Notes under the pieces: generated by a model
Told to the model about the DNA's origin: nothing
The model's database searches: none
The model's input: the letters and a program-made list of their open reading frames with translations, nothing else
Shown here: positions 13,550 to 15,352 of the stretch, piece by piece
Layout: every line of letters begins with the position of its first letter
How positions within the stretch are numbered: the first letter of the stretch is position 1
NCBI GenBank assembly: GCA_019418525.1
Contig: DYBS01000011.1
Coordinates: forward strand, 1 to 15,352
DNA from: Clostridiales bacterium
GTDB lineage: Bacteria; Bacillota; Clostridia; Oscillospirales; Oscillospiraceae
Reading direction: 5' to 3'
DNA length: 15,352 bases
Made by a program: the position numbers and the translations under genes

Positions 13550-14300
13550 GAGCAGCGTGATCCTGGAAGTCTGTTGCGGTAGCGCGGACGATGTCATCCA
13601 AGCCCACAAGGCCGGCGCTCATCGCGTCGAACTCAACAGTAACCTCTTCCATGGCGGCCTCACGCCTACGATTGGTGAGCTGGTGGTGGCCAAACGGGAG
13701 ACCGGTATGAAGATCATGACCATGGTACGGCCTCGGGAGGGCGGCTTCTGCTACACGGAGGCGGAGTTTGCCACCGCCATCGAGGACGCCAAGCAGCTTC
13801 TGGCCAACGGCAGCGACGGCCTGGTGTTCGGTTTCCTCCATCAGGACGGCACCCTGGATCTGGAGCGCACCCGCATCCTGGCCGAGATGGCCCAGGCTGA
13901 GGGCAAGGAGACCGTGTTCCACCGGGCCATCGACGTGGTGCCCGACTGGAAGAGCGTGCTGGACGCCCTCATCGAGCTGAAGATCACCCGTGTCCTCACC
14001 AGCGGCCAGGAGCCCGACGTGTCCCAGGGCACCCAGACCGTGCGCGACATGATCGAGTACGCCGCCGGCCGCATCCAGATCCTCCCCGGCGCGGGCATCA
14101 CCGCCCGCAACATGGACCGCATCATCGCGGAGACCGGCTGTGACCAGATCCACCTGGCCGCCCACCGGACCCAGATGGACACCTCCGTGGCCAACAACCG
14201 GGCCATCTACTACGGCGGCGCCCTCTATCCCCCCGAGGACCGGTTCAAGGTCATCGACAGCGACTACATCGGAGCCATGGTGGAGCGGCTCCCCGGCTGA
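13548..14300 (+). CDS. cutC: CutC family protein
   Basis: TIM-barrel protein historically called copper homeostasis protein CutC; 250 residues, cytoplasmic. Family blocks visible: VELNSNLFHGGLTPTIGEL (residues 27-45), TMVRPREGGFCYTEAEF, DGLVFGFLHQDGTLDLERT, ETVFHRAIDVVPDW, VLTSGQEPD and ILPGAGITARNMDRII. The direct copper role is disputed for this family and no Cys/Met metal cluster is seen beyond the CC near residue 9. ATG 13548 is preferred because AAGGTGAT lies 7 nt upstream; ATG 13539 and GTG 13536 overlap that site. The gene stands alone, with a perfect promoter back to back with that of the ROK-controlled cluster and a terminator after it. Sharing a promoter region with sugar-uptake genes hints at a role in sugar metabolism, which is inference. 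Confidence 0.93.
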   Translation: MSSVILEVCCGSADDVIQAHKAGAHRVELNSNLFHGGLTPTIGELVVAKRETGMKIMTMVRPREGGFCYTEAEFATAIEDAKQLLANGSDGLVFGFLHQDGTLDLERTRILAEMAQAEGKETVFHRAIDVVPDWKSVLDALIELKITRVLTSGQEPDVSQGTQTVRDMIEYAAGRIQILPGAGITARNMDRIIAETGCDQIHLAAHRTQMDTSVANNRAIYYGGALYPPEDRFKVIDSDYIGAMVERLPG

Positions 14301-14318
14301 GTTCCACCCATATGCGAA

Positions 14319-14368
14319 AAATGCCCGCCCTGGAAGAACATTCTTCCGGGGCGGGTGTTTCTTTTTTT
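14319..14368. terminator. Bidirectional terminator between cutC and the 14367 gene
   Basis: Stem cccgccc (14324-14330) with gggcggg (14349-14355), then ggaagaa/ttcttcc around a 2-nt loop, with one mismatch between the blocks. It is followed by TTTCTTTTTTT on the plus strand and by ATTTTTC on the minus strand, so it can stop both converging transcripts. The T tract runs into the stop codon of the minus-strand gene. Confidence 0.9.
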
Positions 14369-15062
14369 AAGGTAGTGAAAGAAAGCGCTCCGGGTCGGAG
14401 CAGTCCTCATAGAGGAGGTTCCCGGCTTCGTCGTAGGCCCGCAGTCGCCACACCAGAGAGCCGCCGGGGCTGGGGTTCTGAGTGATGAGGCCGGTCCAGA
14501 CGCCCTCACCATCCTCTGATGGGGTCAGTGTTCCGACAGCTAGACCGTCGGTTTTCCCGGGCTCCTCCTGCCAGCCCGCCAGGGCCTCCACCCGGGCCAC
14601 CGCCGGATCGGCGGTATAGGCCAGGAGGCAGAACTGGGTGGCCCAGTCGGTCACCGGGGCCCCGTCGGAGATGGAGGAAAAGACGGAAAACGACTGGAGT
14701 TCCAGCAGATCTCCCCAGAAGGGGGTGGATTTGGCCTGGACCGAGCGATAGCCGTAGCTGGGATAAGGACGGCGCAGAGGGCCGAAGGATTCGGTGAGCA
14801 GCACCCAGGTCTGTTCCCCGTCCCCCCGGAGGGTCCAGGTGAAGCGGGGCGTTTTTTGGGCAAAGGGCTCCAGCTCCACAGAGCCGGAGGCCAGAGTGCT
14901 CCCGTGGGGGAGGAGGGCCTGGTCCTCCAGACGGCGGAGGGTGGCTTCCCGTGGGAGGGGAAAGTCCGTCACCGCCCACAGGAGAAAGAGGGAAAGCACC
15001 AGCAGCAGGGCGGAGAGGACGGCGGGGCCCCAGGCTTTCAGGATACGCAGGCGGTACTTCAT
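14367..15062 (-). CDS. Hypothetical membrane-anchored extracytoplasmic protein
   Basis: I do not recognise this 231-residue protein. The N-terminus is basic (MKYRLRILK) and is followed by one hydrophobic segment at about 12-31 (GPAVLSALLLVLSLFLLWAV) with no lipobox or clear cleavage site. It is therefore probably a signal anchor with the rest outside the cell. The outer part is rich in beta-type segments and aromatic residues (FTWTLRGDGEQTWVLLTESF, SLVWRLRAYDEAGNLLYEDC) and carries two Cys. The start has GGAGGTGA upstream and overlaps the stop of the preceding gene by 4 bp (ATGA), so the two are translated as a coupled pair. No linkage to the cutC or transporter genes, which lie beyond a bidirectional terminator. 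Confidence 0.75.
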   Translation of the reverse strand: MKYRLRILKAWGPAVLSALLLVLSLFLLWAVTDFPLPREATLRRLEDQALLPHGSTLASGSVELEPFAQKTPRFTWTLRGDGEQTWVLLTESFGPLRRPYPSYGYRSVQAKSTPFWGDLLELQSFSVFSSISDGAPVTDWATQFCLLAYTADPAVARVEALAGWQEEPGKTDGLAVGTLTPSEDGEGVWTGLITQNPSPGGSLVWRLRAYDEAGNLLYEDCSDPERFLSLP

Positions 15063-15352
15063 GATTGCGTCACCTCCCGGGGCAGAACGACGGAAAACCG
15101 AAGGGTGTTGCCGGTCTGGTCATGGATGCGAAGGGTATCGCTCTGAAAATCCTCCTCCACCCGGAAAATCAGCTCGCCGGTGGCAGACCGGGGGGTGAGC
15201 GCGTCCACGCTCCAGTAGCCATAGGCGTCCGGCTCTCCCTCCACGGCAAAGGGCTCGTTGCCATACAGATCCGGCTCATCCAGCCAGGGCTGGGACCAAG
15301 TGATGGTGAGGGGCACCCGCAGCTGGGCCAGAGGCGTGCCGTCCTCCCGGAC
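15059..15352 (-). CDS. Hypothetical protein, C-terminal part (5' end outside window)
   Basis: The frame is open to the right edge of the window, giving 97 visible C-terminal residues. An in-frame GTG at 15316 has no Shine-Dalgarno and falls mid-domain, so the start lies beyond the window. The visible part alternates hydrophobic and polar residues (TGELIFRVEEDFQSDTLRIH, NTLRFSVVLPREVTQS) like a beta-sandwich, with many acidic residues and no membrane span. Style and composition resemble the downstream membrane-anchored protein, and the 4-bp overlap indicates a joint role. Family not recognised. Confidence 0.65.
   Translation of the reverse strand, partial: VREDGTPLAQLRVPLTITWSQPWLDEPDLYGNEPFAVEGEPDAYGYWSVDALTPRSATGELIFRVEEDFQSDTLRIHDQTGNTLRFSVVLPREVTQS

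Noticed and set aside
14362..14371. Third TTTTTAAGGT copy.
   Set aside because: It coincides with the T tract of the cutC terminator and the stop codon of the downstream gene, so it is better explained by those.

Overview
The window looks like chromosome from a high-GC anaerobic Firmicute, most likely a gut clostridium of the Oscillospiraceae type. The evidence is AAGGAGG-type Shine-Dalgarno sequences 6-8 nt before almost every start, very GC-rich third codon positions, AT-rich intergenic promoters, G+C hairpin terminators and Firmicute-style genes. The genus is inference; no RNA gene or marker is present.

Layout. (1) 1-723 (+): 3' part of a methionine-binding lipoprotein MetQ, then a strong terminator. 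(2) 837-2273 (+): a 6-phospho-beta-glucosidase (GH1) with its own extended -10 promoter. A 40-bp perfect palindrome separates it from the convergent mgtE. (3) 2316-3930 (-): the Mg2+ channel gene mgtE with a ~265-nt leader. The leader holds a well-supported 28-codon ORF and several GC-rich hairpins but no riboswitch class I recognise. (4) 4011-13369 (-): a long same-direction cluster, read from right to left. It holds a ROK repressor, a lipoprotein solute-binding protein, two permeases, two ATPases, an intracellular alpha-L-fucosidase (GH29) and an isoaspartyl dipeptidase (IadA). The binding protein and permeases resemble the glutathione importer GsiBCD. Hairpins after the binding-protein gene and after the fucosidase gene probably set expression steps. 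(5) 13548-14300 (+): cutC, divergent from the ROK gene, with a perfect-consensus promoter whose -35 lies 7 bp from the ROK-side -35. (6) 14367-15352 (-): two overlapping unknown genes, one for a membrane-anchored protein and one running off the window.

How they may work together (inference): the ROK protein senses a sugar ligand and controls import of a small glycoconjugate by the Gsi-type ABC transporter. In the cytoplasm GH29 removes fucose and IadA could cleave a beta-aspartyl bond. That combination would suit fucosylated glyco-asparagine or glycopeptide fragments from host N-glycoproteins. The most unusual element is the mgtE leader with its short translated-looking ORF.
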